Source: Hortaea werneckii
Lineage: Eukaryota > Ascomycota > Dothideomycetes > Mycosphaerellales > Teratosphaeriaceae
Length of the DNA stretch: 64,000 nucleotides
Direction of reading: 5' to 3'
Assembly: GCA_037044905.1 (NCBI GenBank)
Contig: JBAOKB010000144.1
Coordinates: 1,922,001 to 1,986,000, forward strand
Every line of letters starts with the position of its first letter. The stretch's first letter is position 1. Below the pieces are notes generated by a model. The model was given only the letters and a program-made list of their open reading frames with translations. It did not search any database and had not been told where the DNA came from. Of this stretch, positions 22,412-33,917 are shown piece by piece. Both the position numbers and the translations under genes were made by a program.

Positions 22412-23303
22412 ATGGTTTCATTCTCCTCTATCTTCCTCGCCCTCACGGCGGGCCTGTCGGCGATCGCTGCGCCCACCGGCGAGGTCGCAGAGCGTGACCC
22501 AAGTGAGTTGGTCGCTCGGCAGCGCACCGGCACAGGTACCGGCACGAACAATGGTTACTTCTACTCGTTCTACGATGCCGGAGGCGGGTCCGTCGCCTAC
22601 ACCAATGGGCAAGGCGGATCTTACTCCATGAACTGGCAGAACTGCAACAACTTCGTTGCTGGCAAGGGTTGGTCGACTGGCTCTGGAAGGTTTGTCCGCA
22701 TCCTGCGACCCTTTTGTGTTGTAGATCGAATTTCCTGACGCTTGTCGCACAGGGCTATCAACTACTACGGCTCCTTCAACCCGTCAGGAAATGCTTACCT
22801 GGCGTTGTATGGGTGGACTACAAACCCCTTGATTGAGTACTACGTGCTTGAATCGTACATGAAACCCACTCCCTCCACACTGCTAAGCAAAGCGGTAACT
22901 GACATATTCTCCTTTGCACTCTAGATGGGGCACGTACAACCCAGCCAACGGCGGTGAACTGAGGTACAGGGGCTCCGTCAGCAGCGACGGCGGCAACTAC
23001 AACATCTACACCTCCACCCGTACCAATGCGCCATCCGTAAGTTTCCTCTTTCTCCGCAACCACGTGTTCTACGCGGATCTTGTCCAATCAAGTGCTGACT
23101 GTTTTCGATCAGATCGTGGGTACTGCTACCTTCACCCAGGTGTGGTCGATCAGGACCTCCAAGCGCGTCGGCGGCACGGTCACCATGCAGAACCACTTCA
23201 ACGCTTGGGGCAGACTCGGCATCCAGCTCGGCCAGCAGAACTACCAGATCTTGGCTACTGAGGGCTACCAAGCAGCGGTTCTTCTTCCATCACCGTCTAC
23301 TAG
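22412..23303 (+). CDS. endo-1,4-beta-xylanase, glycoside hydrolase family 11 (one frame break at the C terminus)
   Basis: A secreted endo-xylanase with a beta-jelly-roll fold. Exons: 22412-22689, 22753-22854, 22925-23036 and 23113-23303, with introns of 63, 70 and 76 nt. MVSFSSIFLALTAGLSAIAA is a signal peptide, followed by a dibasic-type propeptide (ELVARQR). Domain blocks: NGYFYSFYDAGGGSVAYTNG, GSYSMNWQNCNNFVAGKGW, LIEYYVLES (nucleophile Glu), PSIVGTATFTQVWSIRTSKR and MQNHFNAWGRLG; the acid/base Glu is in ATEGYQ. Near 23270 one A appears missing (CCAAGC); the next frame reads SSGSSSITVY and stops at TAG 23303, the usual GH11 ending. Restored length 227 residues. Without the correction the frame runs about 60 residues past the domain. 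Confidence 0.92.
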
Positions 23304-24783
23304 ATCGGGACATGATGGTTTGTATGGTGGAAGGGTGGTGACGGATAAAAGCAGGGGTGCGAGGGGGAATCGACCTCGAGGGACGATTCTGATTCATGTA
23401 GCGATAATGGGCTCACCCGTGAGAATCGAGCACAGAGCGGTTTGCGGAGGGGCATGTGTCGGCAGCATGGAGGTATTTAGGCTATTTCATAGACTATATA
23501 TCTGAAACGTCCTCGCATGTCCAAACCCCGAGACCCATGCTCTAAGGTCGTCTTTCAATGTCCAGAGCGACCAGAGGTGACCACTTGAATTCTTGCTTCA
23601 CTAGACTCATTACCATCTTCACACTTCTTAGTATCGTCCTCATCGACGGATCCGAGGCTGGGGAAATGATGACGCTCGCGTGCTACAGCGCCTTCCCGGG
23701 ATGAAGCAGTCTTACTCCATTACTGCTGCGTTATCCTACTTCTGGTCTTCAAATCCCGCTTTGAGAGGCTCAGCTGGCTCTCTATCCTGGGAGTGGTCAA
23801 TGTCTACCTTGTCGGAGGACGACTTGTTGGCTAGCCTCCAAAGTCCAGCCGAACACCAAGTTTCGCACGACCTTCTCGCACTGTCCTTAGCAACTACGCC
23901 AGGACTGCCTTGAGAACGTTCGGCTGTCGCAAACTGCATTGGGAAACAGTTTTGGGTCAAAAGCCTCGCAAAATGATAGCAATGCTAGCGCTGTCGGCCA
24001 GCTCGGTCCTAAAAGACTTTATACGATCGTGGAACGCATTATGCGGAAGTATACGCTCGTTGAACATGTTGTATCAGCAGCCTAGCAACCTGACGAAGTT
24101 GATTCTTCTCTTTCGTCTCTGACTCTGCTGCGTGTTCATATTGGCATCACTTGCAAAGGGACCCTCTTCCAGAGATCGAAGAACACCGTCAGCCATGTGC
24201 ATTTGAAGATTTGCCGCGAGAACCCTATGATTCACTCTCTCACCTTCAATGCCTATGGTGTGGTTGATAATGTGACAGACATAAAGTTTCGAGCATTGCG
24301 CCAACGCTGATTTGACAAGCTCGACGAGAATACATCACTTCGGAAGTCGAGACAAAAATGATAGGAAAACCTACAGAGTGGCGCTTCTATCATGGCATTA
24401 TTGAGTGTCTCCATTGGCGATTGAGCTTCAATTCAGACGCTGTCAAGGGAACCCGCTCGGGTTCGACGGGGGTTGCTTCTCTTCACCGAAGCCCGGATTT
24501 CTCAAAAGATATGTGGTGGTGCAGTCGAGTGAGGCTGGAGACTTGAGCCAGAATGATTACATGGTCCCATCCAGATTTGTGTCGAATAACAAACCCCGCT
24601 TGTCAGCTTCTTTTTTGACGCATGCTAATTCAATGGGTTGCGCTCCGTATGTCTTGAGCTAATAACAGTCTATCGAAAAGGACTTGAATATCCGGATTAA
24701 GCATTATTTCTAACTTTCCTCCGCTTGTCGAATTGCCAAAGATGCCTTCCTTGACACAGACCAAAGTTCTGAACACTTCACCT
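23304..24783. other. convergent intergenic region, 1.5 kb, no gene supported
   Basis: Sits between the GH11 gene (+) and the acetate-type transporter gene (-). Only short open frames on both strands, with no domain, signal peptide or splice pattern that I can defend. A decayed gene cannot be excluded. Confidence 0.4.
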
Positions 24784-25738
24784 TTACTTTTGCTTCTCTT
24801 CATCGCCAATCTCGGCGCTGTTGCTAGGCCACAGGTGGCTCAGGTCACCTAGGGGGAAATTGATGCCCATGCGCATCTCGAACGACATGATGACAACGAC
24901 GATGTACCATCCTAGGATGGCCACAACGAACAGCAATGCTCCTCCGGCCTGTGCAATATCCATCAGTGCGATGCCAATGCTTAAAAGATGGCGAAGAAGC
25001 TTACCGTTTGCAACTGAGTAGCAAGTGTATAATCGCCGCTAGCAGTCTTAAAGTATGCCCCGGAAAGGATCCATACAGCGATCATGGCGAAGAAGAAGAT
25101 ACCAGCGAAGATAACATTTGTCTTCAAGGAGAAAACGAAGAAGGTGAGGAAGGCAAAGCCCCAGACAATCAGGAAGAGCGCAATGACGGTGTTGTATGGC
25201 GCGCTGGTGGCGCCGTCCGCGTAAACACCGGCTAGACCGAGGGTGGGCAGCTGCATCATTCCGAAGGCAAGCCAGAAAACCGCGAAGAGACCCATTGACA
25301 TCATCTGAGAGGAACAAACGTCAGCGAAACTCACATCTCGCGAAACCCTGTCAAAGCAATACTCACCGTGAAGAAGTTACCCATAATCCACTCAAAGAGC
25401 ATTCCGGCAAGGAGCAAGATAGGTCCGACGAAGAAGAATATACCAACGACAGGCGAGAAGCCTGTGGCGCCACCCCAGCCCATCAAGATCATGGAGAAGG
25501 TGAAGGTGGAGATGACGAAACCCATGAGGCCCAGAGGCGTAGGGTTAGCGAAGTGCTTGACGCCCTGGCTGGCAGCGGGCACCTTCGGGGTGAGGTAGAG
25601 CTTCTCGAACAGCTCCGGCGACATGGCGAAGCTGCCCACCGTTGCATCTTTGTTGTAGCTCAGACCAGGTCCTTTCGCATGTGCTTCGACGTCCGTCTCG
25701 TGGGAGTGGGAGGCGCGCGGGCTCGGTGAGGGCGACAT
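24784..25738 (-). CDS. acetate/monocarboxylate transporter of the GPR1/FUN34/YaaH (AceTr) family
   Basis: A six-helix plasma-membrane protein related to yeast Ato1 (Ady2) and Aspergillus AcpA, which import acetate. Exons: 25367-25738, 25005-25304 and 24784-24948; introns 62 and 56 nt; 278 residues, intact. After a hydrophilic N terminus, FANPTPLGLMGFVISTFT carries the family motif NP(A/T)PLGL. Hydrophobic segments follow: FSPVVGIFFFVGPILLLAGM, MGLFAVFWLAFGMMQLPTLG, TVIALFLIVWGFAFLTFFVF, GIFFFAMIAVWILSGAYF and AILGWYIVVVIMSFEM. The C terminus is short and charged. It lies between the xylanase and the AA9 gene. Confidence 0.93.
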
Positions 25739-27476
25739 ATTGGACGATGGACGGTGTATGGGGTATTGACCAGCGATGAAAATGGCAAGCTGCGATCAGG
25801 CTCGCAGGAGGAGGGCGCAACGGACATTTCTACTTCGACTGCTCCGTTTCCCCTCGGTAGGGTAAATGACAATCTTTCGACCATGCCCTCACCATCTTCT
25901 TGCCCTGCAGTGGGTGTATGTCGGTTAGGGAGCGATTTGCGCGTGATTTCCAAATAGACGGGTCGGAAGCGCACTCTATTCAGTACAGAGACGTCGGCAA
26001 ATCGAATAGCTTCCAGTTCATTGAATGGGCCGAAAGACTTCGCGTGTAGAAGCACTACACTAACGCGTAAGGGTCTTCGACACCTGGTGAAGATCAAGGG
26101 CCGGCTTGTAAATACCGCCCCAGCTGCACCAAGTAGCGGCTCATCGTACGGAGGAGCACCAAGACTGGTGTGTTGCCCACCAACCGCCACGAACAAGCCA
26201 ATGATGATGCTGCCGCTCCAGTAGGGAGAACTGGGTATAGTCTTGCTTAGGCGGCTGCTACTATCAAGGATAGCTGAGCGTTCTTAAGCCTGTGGCATTT
26301 ATTGAGATTGGGCGACCAAGAGAGACTCTCCGCCTGGTAGCCCTTTTAGCCCTTTAACCTTGCTGTGCCGCTCAATGGTATAGACTCGAACCCATCTCCG
26401 TATTGTCCTGGGTTGGTGCCACGTGCTAGTGTAAATTGCACAGTCTCAGCGTTATCGGTAGTCTCCCCGACCTCCATCGGTTGCAGTAGTTGGTGCCGGC
26501 ACCAGTTAGCCCATCATGTCCCTGTCTAGGGCCATTGATTTTCACGCAAAATCCTGGGAGAGCACATGGGCAGGTCTGTCCTCGTCCGGGCCAAGCTTTG
26601 CATCGTTCTGCCATAGCAAACGATATTTGGATCATCACAGAATGGTGAGATTTATTAAGCACCACGATTGTAATGTGCACACCCCGGGCAATGGACAAAT
26701 GGGCTCGAATTGGGTCCCGCAATGGGTTGAGGTCCGAGTTCTGGACTGCTTGACTCCCGAGATAAAGGCGAACCGAGGCCGGGGTGTCGGATCGTTCCGG
26801 GGCTTCTGAGCTGCTTCACATGCGACCCTCCTTCTCCGACAAGATGCTTCAATCGGCCGCATGCGAAAGAATATAATGACACACGCCCCTGTCCGGAGTC
26901 GCTCTCAATCAAACAAGCTTGATCTACCGATACCTCTGCCCCAACGACGTCGATTGCGAGCGGGGCAAATCTAGCGTATGTCTTGGTGTGAGGCGGAGAC
27001 CGACCTCCAGATGATTGTAGGGCAAGAGTGGCTCCGTGAATTCTTTTCACTGCTCGGAAGGAGTACATCCGTTGGAAAGGCCACACATTCGAGCGTGCAA
27101 TCGTCTATTGAGCCATAGCTGGCGAAAGCAGACTGCATTGACGATCGACTTCAAAACTCGGACAGAAGGCTGACGCTTTTAGGAGCCTCGTGGTTGTCAA
27201 GCTGAATAAAGAATTAGACTAGTGATAGACAGAAGCGATGATGAGATCTGACCAAGTCGAATCAAACCATTGTAAGAGAGAGCGTGGTAGACATGCTTCC
27301 AAACACCGCATTCACGAAGGAAAAAGGAATTACCAAAGCATAATGTTACAGCTAATCACAGTACACGATCCGCTCGTCATCCTCACCACTCACCACCGCT
27401 GGCCTTGCATCTCTCCTCCCGTCACCTTCACTTCCACAGGCACCTTTGTATATTGTCGACTCGTCCATAGACTAGT
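25739..27476. other. intergenic region, 1.7 kb, no gene supported
   Basis: Upstream of the transporter and downstream of the AA9 gene. Minus-strand frames of 143-178 codons (25660-26196, 26655-27086) overlap other features or have no recognisable domain. A TTCGAGTC-like word near 26386 (minus strand) was checked as a tRNA T-arm, but its stem does not pair. Confidence 0.4.
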
Positions 27477-28918
27477 TTACATGGTCCTCACTGTGCGCCG
27501 AGCACGCCCAGCGGGACTGCCCCAGGCGCCTTTCCAGAATCCACCCTGGTCGTTGCCCTGAGACCACCAAGAGCCACCGTTGTCCGAATCACCGGTCCAA
27601 GACGGTTGGGAGGTTGCCGGCGGAGACGAGGGGGCCTCGTATGAGTTCGGAGGAGCCTCGTACGAAGAACCCGCCGAAGCCGTCGAACTTGGGGTGGATG
27701 GCGCAGCAGAAGAAGCCGCAGGTGCGCTGTAGGAAGGTGCCGATTCCGAGCCGTATGATCCCGTAGCAGGGGCGGACTCCTGCGGAGCACCGTAGGAGCT
27801 TTCAGATCCCGAGCCGTACGAGTCTGCCGCGGCGGAGGATTCCTGGGGAGCGCTGGAGGAGGTCGCGGATTCCGATCCGTACGTGCCTTCCGCGGCGGAG
27901 GATTCCTGCGGAGCGCTGTAGGAGGTGTCGGCAGCACTCTCGTCCTCCGATGAAGAGGTGCTCGTGCTTGCTGACTGGGCCTGGGAGGTCGAGCCACCGC
28001 CAGAGCCGCCGGTGACAGCGTCGCTAGTGCCATCTGCGGAACCCCACTGTGTGCCTCCTTCAATCAGAGGAGTGCCGGGGAAGGGGCTGTACTCTGTTGC
28101 GCCGGTCCAGATGTTGAAGATGACGGCCTCGTCATCTGGCTGGATCATGCCAGGAATCTGGCCGGTCTCGGCAGGGATCTCGCCGCTGGATCCAGTGACC
28201 TCGAGCTGACCGCAGGAGTAATAGTACTCGGCGCCATCGGGGCTGCCTTGGGCGCCGTGAAGCGGAATGTGCTCAACGCGAACGAGATATTGACCGCTCG
28301 GAATGTTGGACGGGACTTCAAACTTGATACCGTCTTCGCCTGCAATTTTCACATGGATGTGTAAGCGTTGATCAATGAAAAGGCAAAGTGAGATAGTGTA
28401 TAGGGACCGAAGTACTTACCCCAGGTGCACCATGCCTCCTTGGTGAGGTCTGCGCCAGCCGCAGGGGACGAGCAGAGAAGAGCTTCCCTGACCTTGAACC
28501 AGTCGCCATCTCCTGCCTAGGCATCTGTCAGCTAACCGCTTGGGTCTCTCAGAAGAAAGGCCTGTCTTACGTATGACTGGACGTCGTCTCCTGGAGCCTT
28601 AGAGAAGTACACCTGGGCAGGGCCAGGGTGCTCGATCGAAGTCATGCCAAAGGCACCTTGGAAGTCGACCTCATCGCCAGCGCTCACGGCCAGGACTTGG
28701 GTGTTGGCACCGCTGTCGCCACCAGGCTGGCAACGGAAGTCGTTCTCCAAGATCTCCTGACCCTTGGTCGGCATGTATCCGCGCGTGTGCTCACGGATAT
28801 AAGTCCAGTCGGAGCCCTGGACTTCGCCGTTGACGGCAATCTTCGAGAAGGTGTAGTGGGCACTGGCAACAGAGGCCAGCGCCAAAAGATGACCAGTGTA
28901 TTTCATGTTGGTGAACAT
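27477..28918 (-). CDS. AA9 lytic polysaccharide monooxygenase with Ser-rich repeat tail
   Basis: A secreted copper enzyme that cleaves cellulose oxidatively (formerly GH61). Exons: 28571-28918, 28420-28516 and 27477-28339; introns 54 and 80 nt; 435 residues, intact. The signal peptide ends ...VASA, so mature His1 starts HYTFSKIAVNGE and forms the histidine brace. Further blocks: MTSIEHPGPAQVYFSKAPGD (second copper His), KEAWCTWGEDGIKFEVPSNI, SGQYLVRVEHIPLH, and EYYYSCGQLEV with the axial Tyr. After the domain, about 190 residues are Ser/Ala/Gly-rich with imperfect repeats of the type SYGSES-YSAPQESSAA, then a Trp/Gly segment (WWSQGNDQGGFWKGAWG) and a basic end RARRTVRTM. The start at 28918 is preferred; MKYTGH at 28906 also works. 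Confidence 0.93.
27640..27960 (-). repeat. imperfect tandem repeats coding the AA9 C-terminal linker
   Basis: Degenerate units of roughly 60-70 nt encode alternating APQESSAA and (T/S)YGSES motifs, at least four copies with substitutions. They are in frame and so alter linker length, not frame. Confidence 0.6.
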
Positions 28919-29910
28919 CTTGATGGCCGGGAGACAAAAGGGCCTGCTTTTGACTCGGTTGTGAAACAAGGAACGGCGCTCTCGATCAACGAGAGGGTTA
29001 AACGAATGATATCTGGAGGAGAAGGATTGTGTTGAGATGGAGAATGCTGTGGTCTGGGAAAAGGCAGCTCTACTTATACCTTCGCCATACGTTGGAACGA
29101 ATGCTGAGTCCTCCCTACTTTCCTACATTGGGGACATGCTATAGTAGTTGCCAAGATGCCATTCATCTATGTGAAGTCGGTCCTTGTACTTACTTTTGTA
29201 AGAATAGCCCAAAGGAATACCATGGTGTGTCTAGGCGCCCGAGTTGTTAGCAGTGTAAAACACTAGACACGAGGAACGCGAGGAAACGCGAGGAGAAAAA
29301 CGCCGAAAGCGATCCGTGAATCCAGGCTGGCTTCGCTTATATAAAACTTTAGCGTCCATTGGATTTAGGCAAAGTTGAGCGTACGCGCCTGTGTTCGAAT
29401 CTGGCCGGCCATAATGGTTGTTTTGGCCCATTCAAAAAGCCCGCTGTGTTTCACAAGCTTAGCGAGAGCCTGCCAAGGTGTACTTATATTGTGCGCCAAG
29501 CCACAGTGTAGCTTGTCTTCTCGTTACATGCCTCACGGCAGTCGACTGATAATAGGCTTAGCGAATCAGATGGTTCTTCTCAGGGCATATCAAGAGACGT
29601 ACGCATTGGCGAGAACATGCCTGAGACAAAGTCCATCCGTTGGGCGGTGGGTCGTCGTCAATACCATGCCAGAGGCGTGACTGTCGCACTTACGCCCAAG
29701 TCATTGTTTTCTAACAATTGCGAGCTGCTCACTGGCGAGACCTTTCTTTTAGAAGGTCTTTGCTCATAAGATGTGCGTAGCCGGGCAAAGGCCATGAGTG
29801 AAGGTGCGATTTCGTGAGCTCCTCTTGAGCAATACCACCGAGACCACACAGGATGATCAGCTGCCAGACTTTTCGCGCGCCACACATCATTATACACTCT
29901 CCGGACGCCT
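28919..29910. promoter_or_regulatory. AA9 upstream region
   Basis: On the minus strand TATAAGT (plus 29072-29078) lies about 155 bp before the AA9 start and may be its TATA box. I see no GGCTAAA-type xylanase-activator site. No gene supported in the rest, which also holds the 3' end region of the dehydrogenase. Confidence 0.35.
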
Positions 29911-30953
29911 TCATGACCTGGTTCCAATAATGGACGGTTCCTGGATGTCGTCTTCTAAAGTTTTCATGACCTCCTGCCAGACTTGCTTTTGTAGCTGGGC
30001 GCCTCGCTCTCCCTCAAGTAGAGGCGCTGGTCTACAATGTGTCAGCAGCTGTCCTCATCGATATACCTCTAATCCACTTACTCCGCGACAGCTCCTTCAT
30101 GCCAAAATCTACCATGGCCTTCCTCACCCACCTGCGTGCCACTGATGTACATTCTTGCACCTTCCTCTGCAGTACGCTGAAAGACATGCGTGAAAACAAT
30201 CATCGCTGGCCAAAGGTACCATCGCATATACGCCCTGCCCAAATTCGACCTGCAGAGGCCTGGCGAGACACTGATTACAAGGACGTCTGGAGATTGGGCG
30301 GGGTCGGGTCTTGCAAGCTTAGCAAGCCCAATGTTTACATACTCCATGAACAGCTTCGAAATGCCGTATTGTGCTCTGGAGAAGTTCTCCGAATAGTACT
30401 TGAGCAACTGTCCGTCTGTGGGATCTTCGAGCTGGGTAAATCGCCTGTGTAAGCTCGAGCCGACCAGCTCTAGCACAGGCGTGTATTCGTCGGTCTTGCT
30501 ATCCTTCAATTTCGGCAGGAGCAAAAGACCCAACGAGGCAGTCGATACGACATTGGTCTGTAAAGTCTTCTCCCACCCATAGATCGAGTATTCGGCCGTG
30601 GCAAACATGGCGCCTGCATTTAAAACAGCAACATCTAGTCTCTCCAGCTCCGAACGCGCTCGATCTGCAAAAGTCTTGATGCTCTCATAGTCTAGCATAT
30701 CGAGTTGCCAGACGTCGACAACATCCAACCGACCTGTGCGTTCTTCGATTTGGGCTTGGGCATCTTCGCCTTTCTCTATGGAACGAACGCCGAGAATGAC
30801 CTTTTGTGCACCAAGAGCAACAAATTTGAGAGCTGCCTCGAAGCCTACACCGGTGTTGGAGCCGGTCACGAGGATGATGCGGTCAGAGAAAGAAGGCTCA
30901 GTGTCTGGTGGAGGGTTTTGCTTGGCTTGGTATAGGTTCCAGAGTCCAGACAT
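29911..30953 (-). CDS. short-chain dehydrogenase/reductase (retinol-dehydrogenase-like)
   Basis: An NAD(P)-dependent oxidoreductase with a Rossmann fold. Exons 30082-30953 and 29911-30031 (50-nt intron) give 330 residues. The ATG at 30953 starts MSGLWNLYQAKQNPPPD. Motifs: ILVTGSNTGVGFEAA (TGxxxGxG cofactor site), LDVAVLNAGAMFATAEYS (NAG), LELVGSSLH (catalytic Ser) and AQYGISKLF (YxxxK). The second exon adds about 40 residues (PAPLLEGERGAQLQKQVWQE...IIGTRS); it was found by joining GTAAGT to a TGTAG acceptor, since the first exon alone would stop two bases after the splice. The form is typical of fungal WW-domain-oxidoreductase/retinol-dehydrogenase-like SDRs, often in secondary metabolism. 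Substrate unknown. Confidence 0.9.
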
Positions 30954-31554
30954 GGTAGCTGTGGCTGGCTCCAATATGGAGAGCAGAAGACTTGACTACC
31001 AAAGCGAGATCGTTGGTAAGACCACGCTAATCTCCGTACACTGCGTACGTCTGCATTATTGTTCAAGCTCGGAAGAAAGAGAGCCACTCTTGAAGGATAC
31101 TAGTCCGCTTTCCGGTGTGTTCTTCAGGACTGGCTCATGACCATCTCGTATTTAACTGCTCTAGGATTTCCTGCTTGAGACGAATTTGATTTTACAATTC
31201 TGACACCATCTCGTTGGACCGGCGAAGGTGAGTTCGAAGTGATGGGATACGCAGAGAGGAAGACGAGTGTCGGCGGGGAACTGGCGAGAAATGCCGATCG
31301 CCGTTGTGCCAAGACAAAGGTCGAGACGACATACGAACAACTGGTGGCGCATCAGACGACTTCCACCATTAAACAAGGACTTAGAAGTAATGATAAACTT
31401 TCTTACGTCTTCTAATATAGATAGCATGGCAAGAAGTGTGCCTCGAACACCCTCAGTGTCTTCTCAATAGAGCCAACGATTATCCGGCACAGCGAGGAAA
31501 CGTCTACCCTGCTTGCATCATTATCTGGCACTTAACCATTAGATAATAGAGACT
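30954..31554. promoter_or_regulatory. divergent intergenic region
   Basis: Promoters of the SDR gene (-) and the F-box-like gene (+). No gene seen. Confidence 0.4.
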
Positions 31555-32886
31555 ATGGCGGAACTACCGGAGGAGATTCTATACCAGATCCTGGCATATC
31601 ACGAGCCCCCGAGCGAGCCGCATGCATCATACGACCAGATACAGCCGCGATTAGACACATTGGCAGTATTATGCCGGACGAACAGCGTGTTCCGACGTCT
31701 GAGCACCCCATTGCTTTACGAAACGATCGATCTACGACATGGCTCAGAATTACACCTACACAAGCTGCTTCACACACTTGTTTATCGACCCGAATCAGCC
31801 AAAATGGTTCGCCAGGTCCGCACGCCAGCGTTCAAAGCCCGGCCACTCGATCTCCATGATCCCTTACACAAGCTGTCGAGCGCAGCACTAATAGTGGCGA
31901 CGCGGGAATCCACGAACGTTCTCTCTAGCCGACTGATAAGATCCATTGTCAAGGGTCTGCAATTCAAGGATCCAGATGCTTATATAGCGCTCCTACTCGT
32001 CTTCTGCCCCAACCTACAGAAGTGGGAGCTCGACATTGCCGAGTCCGTCTACGGAAGCAGGAAATCAAGCGTCCTGATCAACGCGAATGTGCGGGATAGT
32101 GGGTCGCTCGCCGCGCTTCACGAGGTCACGGCAATCCATAGCGGAGGCGGACATAGCTGTGTGGACCTCATGGACCTGGCGCCGATTATGCTGCATTCTT
32201 CCCTGCAAAGCTTCACCGCACAGCGCGTATACTGCGGCAGCTCGTCGAAAGAAGTTCCCTACGACGTGCTGAACTACGAACGCCCCACGACCTTGCAACA
32301 TCTAGAACTCCTCACCTCCAGTATCGACGGCGAGGGTGTCCGGACGATTTTGACAATCTGTCCCTCGCTGCGCTCGCTGGCAATCCACTGGGCCGATGCC
32401 GTGACCGGTCTATTTCACACCGTCAACTGGGGCAGCATCGGCGACATCCTACGCCAGTACGGCCGGAAGTTGCAGAAATTACGGCTCGATGTGACAGGGA
32501 AAGACCCAAGTGTTCCTCGCGGCACATCTGGCAAGCCGCTAGGGAGCCTGCAGGGGCTAGACCGACTCCAGGACCTAGCAGTGCCAGCCCATGCGCTGCG
32601 CGGCGATGTAGGCATGCTGGTCGATGTCCCGTCCGTGGCGGAGCTGAGTGACTTGTTGCCTTCATCCCTAGCGCACTTGGAGATTCATGCGCTGGAGGGA
32701 TATCATTCCATCCCGTTGCGGGAACAGATACGGCGGATCACGTCCGATCAGAACGAATGCTTTCCCGACCTCCGGTCGATCTTGCTTAGGACTCCCCATG
32801 GCGTCTCCAGTATCCCCACACTTCCTTTAGGATCAACCTGGAGATCCTCTGAATCAGACAGCGCAGTCTTGTTGCAGCGTGAATAA
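31555..32886 (+). CDS. F-box-like protein with leucine-rich repeat-type body
   Basis: Single exon, 443 residues, intact. The N terminus MAELPEEILYQILAYHEPPS, followed after an acidic linker by LAVLCRTNSVFRRLSTPLLYETIDL, is a divergent F-box (LPxE/DIL...), expected to bind SKP1 in an SCF ubiquitin ligase. The rest has repeated leucine-rich stretches such as LQHLELLTSSIDGEGVRTIL, CPSLRSLAIHW and LQKLRLDV, as in fungal F-box/LRR-type proteins. The substrate is unknown. It resembles the gene at 40029-41411 in the opening block and in the LYxT(I/V)DLR motif. Confidence 0.8.
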   Translation: MAELPEEILYQILAYHEPPSEPHASYDQIQPRLDTLAVLCRTNSVFRRLSTPLLYETIDLRHGSELHLHKLLHTLVYRPESAKMVRQVRTPAFKARPLDLHDPLHKLSSAALIVATRESTNVLSSRLIRSIVKGLQFKDPDAYIALLLVFCPNLQKWELDIAESVYGSRKSSVLINANVRDSGSLAALHEVTAIHSGGGHSCVDLMDLAPIMLHSSLQSFTAQRVYCGSSSKEVPYDVLNYERPTTLQHLELLTSSIDGEGVRTILTICPSLRSLAIHWADAVTGLFHTVNWGSIGDILRQYGRKLQKLRLDVTGKDPSVPRGTSGKPLGSLQGLDRLQDLAVPAHALRGDVGMLVDVPSVAELSDLLPSSLAHLEIHALEGYHSIPLREQIRRITSDQNECFPDLRSILLRTPHGVSSIPTLPLGSTWRSSESDSAVLLQRE

Positions 32887-33917
32887 ACCTAGCATAAGTA
32901 GAATCTAGACTTCTAGACCTGATCGAAATCCACGTATGGGCCTGATCTTCCGGTGCTCACTTCCTCGTTCACACTGTATCCAATCACAACAAATGCAATA
33001 AACACTATAGAAAAGTTTAAGGGAGACGTTGACTCTCTACTGTGAAATAGATTATCTGCACAATTTACATGGAAACAGGCCCTTCCCAACCTTACGCCTT
33101 TCGAACTCAACTCGTTCTCGACTAAGCTCTTCTCATCTCTCTTCTGAACCCTTCTCCAGAGGGGGGAAAAAACCAAATGGAAAAAAGCAACCCTCCACTA
33201 CGTACACCTGTTCTTCAAACTTCCAACCGACGCCGTCTGCCCCAGAACAACAACACGAAAGACCACTGCGCCTTGGAAGAAGTCAGAACAAAAATCATCG
33301 ATATCCAAAAAATCCAGGGGGGCAGGAAGCAGCAGTTCCATCTCACTCCGCCCTTCCCAAATTCAATGCTATGCTTCGCAAACCAAAACCGGGCAATTGG
33401 GGGAAACAAGACATGATGGTGAAGCGGGAAAATAAAACAACGCCCGTCGAATGCTTGGTTGATCGCGGCACCATCCCGCCCCGTCCTTTCCCTTCCGCTT
33501 CCACTCCCTGCTTGGTCCGTTATCACGCGGTCTGGTGCTTGACTCCCTCTCCTCGTTCGGAGCGGAGGGAGGCAAGCAAGCAATCCATGTACTGCCCCTT
33601 TGCTTTGAACCCCCCCAATATCTTCTCACAATTCCTTTCTCTTCGTAACGGGGGGATCTCAGGAGGTATTCCAATTTGGCTCAATCCTCTGCCCAGTCGA
33701 AAAGGGGCACCTTTTCCGCGGTTGATCTCCCTCAAGAAACCTTGCGTGGTGGATGAAAATAATACAAAGTTTTTTTTCTCCCTCCCTCCCCATTTCCCCC
33801 CCATGATAAGTTCGTGAAATCCATTGCTATTACGAAACACAGTATGCAAATGCAGATGCAAGATATCTATTACTCTTTTTCTTTTCTCGCGCCTTCCCAA
33901 GAAACCTCTAAAAGTCA
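32887..33917. other. convergent intergenic region with many homopolymer runs
   Basis: 3' regions of the F-box gene (+) and KRE6 (-). The sequence is rich in A6-A7, T8, C6-C7 and G6 runs (for example near 33162-33190, 33609 and 33770-33800). A 262-codon plus-strand frame (33029-33817) crosses these and has no domain; not accepted as a gene. Confidence 0.5.

Noticed and set aside
23304..24783. possible decayed gene or transposon
   Set aside because: No terminal repeats, transposase-like blocks, or clear AT-rich RIP-type sequence could be seen by eye; a computed RIP index would be needed.
25196..25729. 177-codon plus-strand ORF
   Set aside because: Antisense of the acetate-type transporter, whose splice structure and motifs are clear.
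26370..26400. tRNA-like T-arm word on the minus strand (GGGTTCGAGTC)
   Set aside because: The T-stem does not pair and no acceptor or anticodon stem can be folded around it; a similar word at 29392 fails the same test.
33029..33817. 262-codon plus-strand ORF
   Set aside because: Lies in the 3' spacer of two convergent genes, crosses many homopolymers, and has Lys/Pro/Ser low complexity with no domain.
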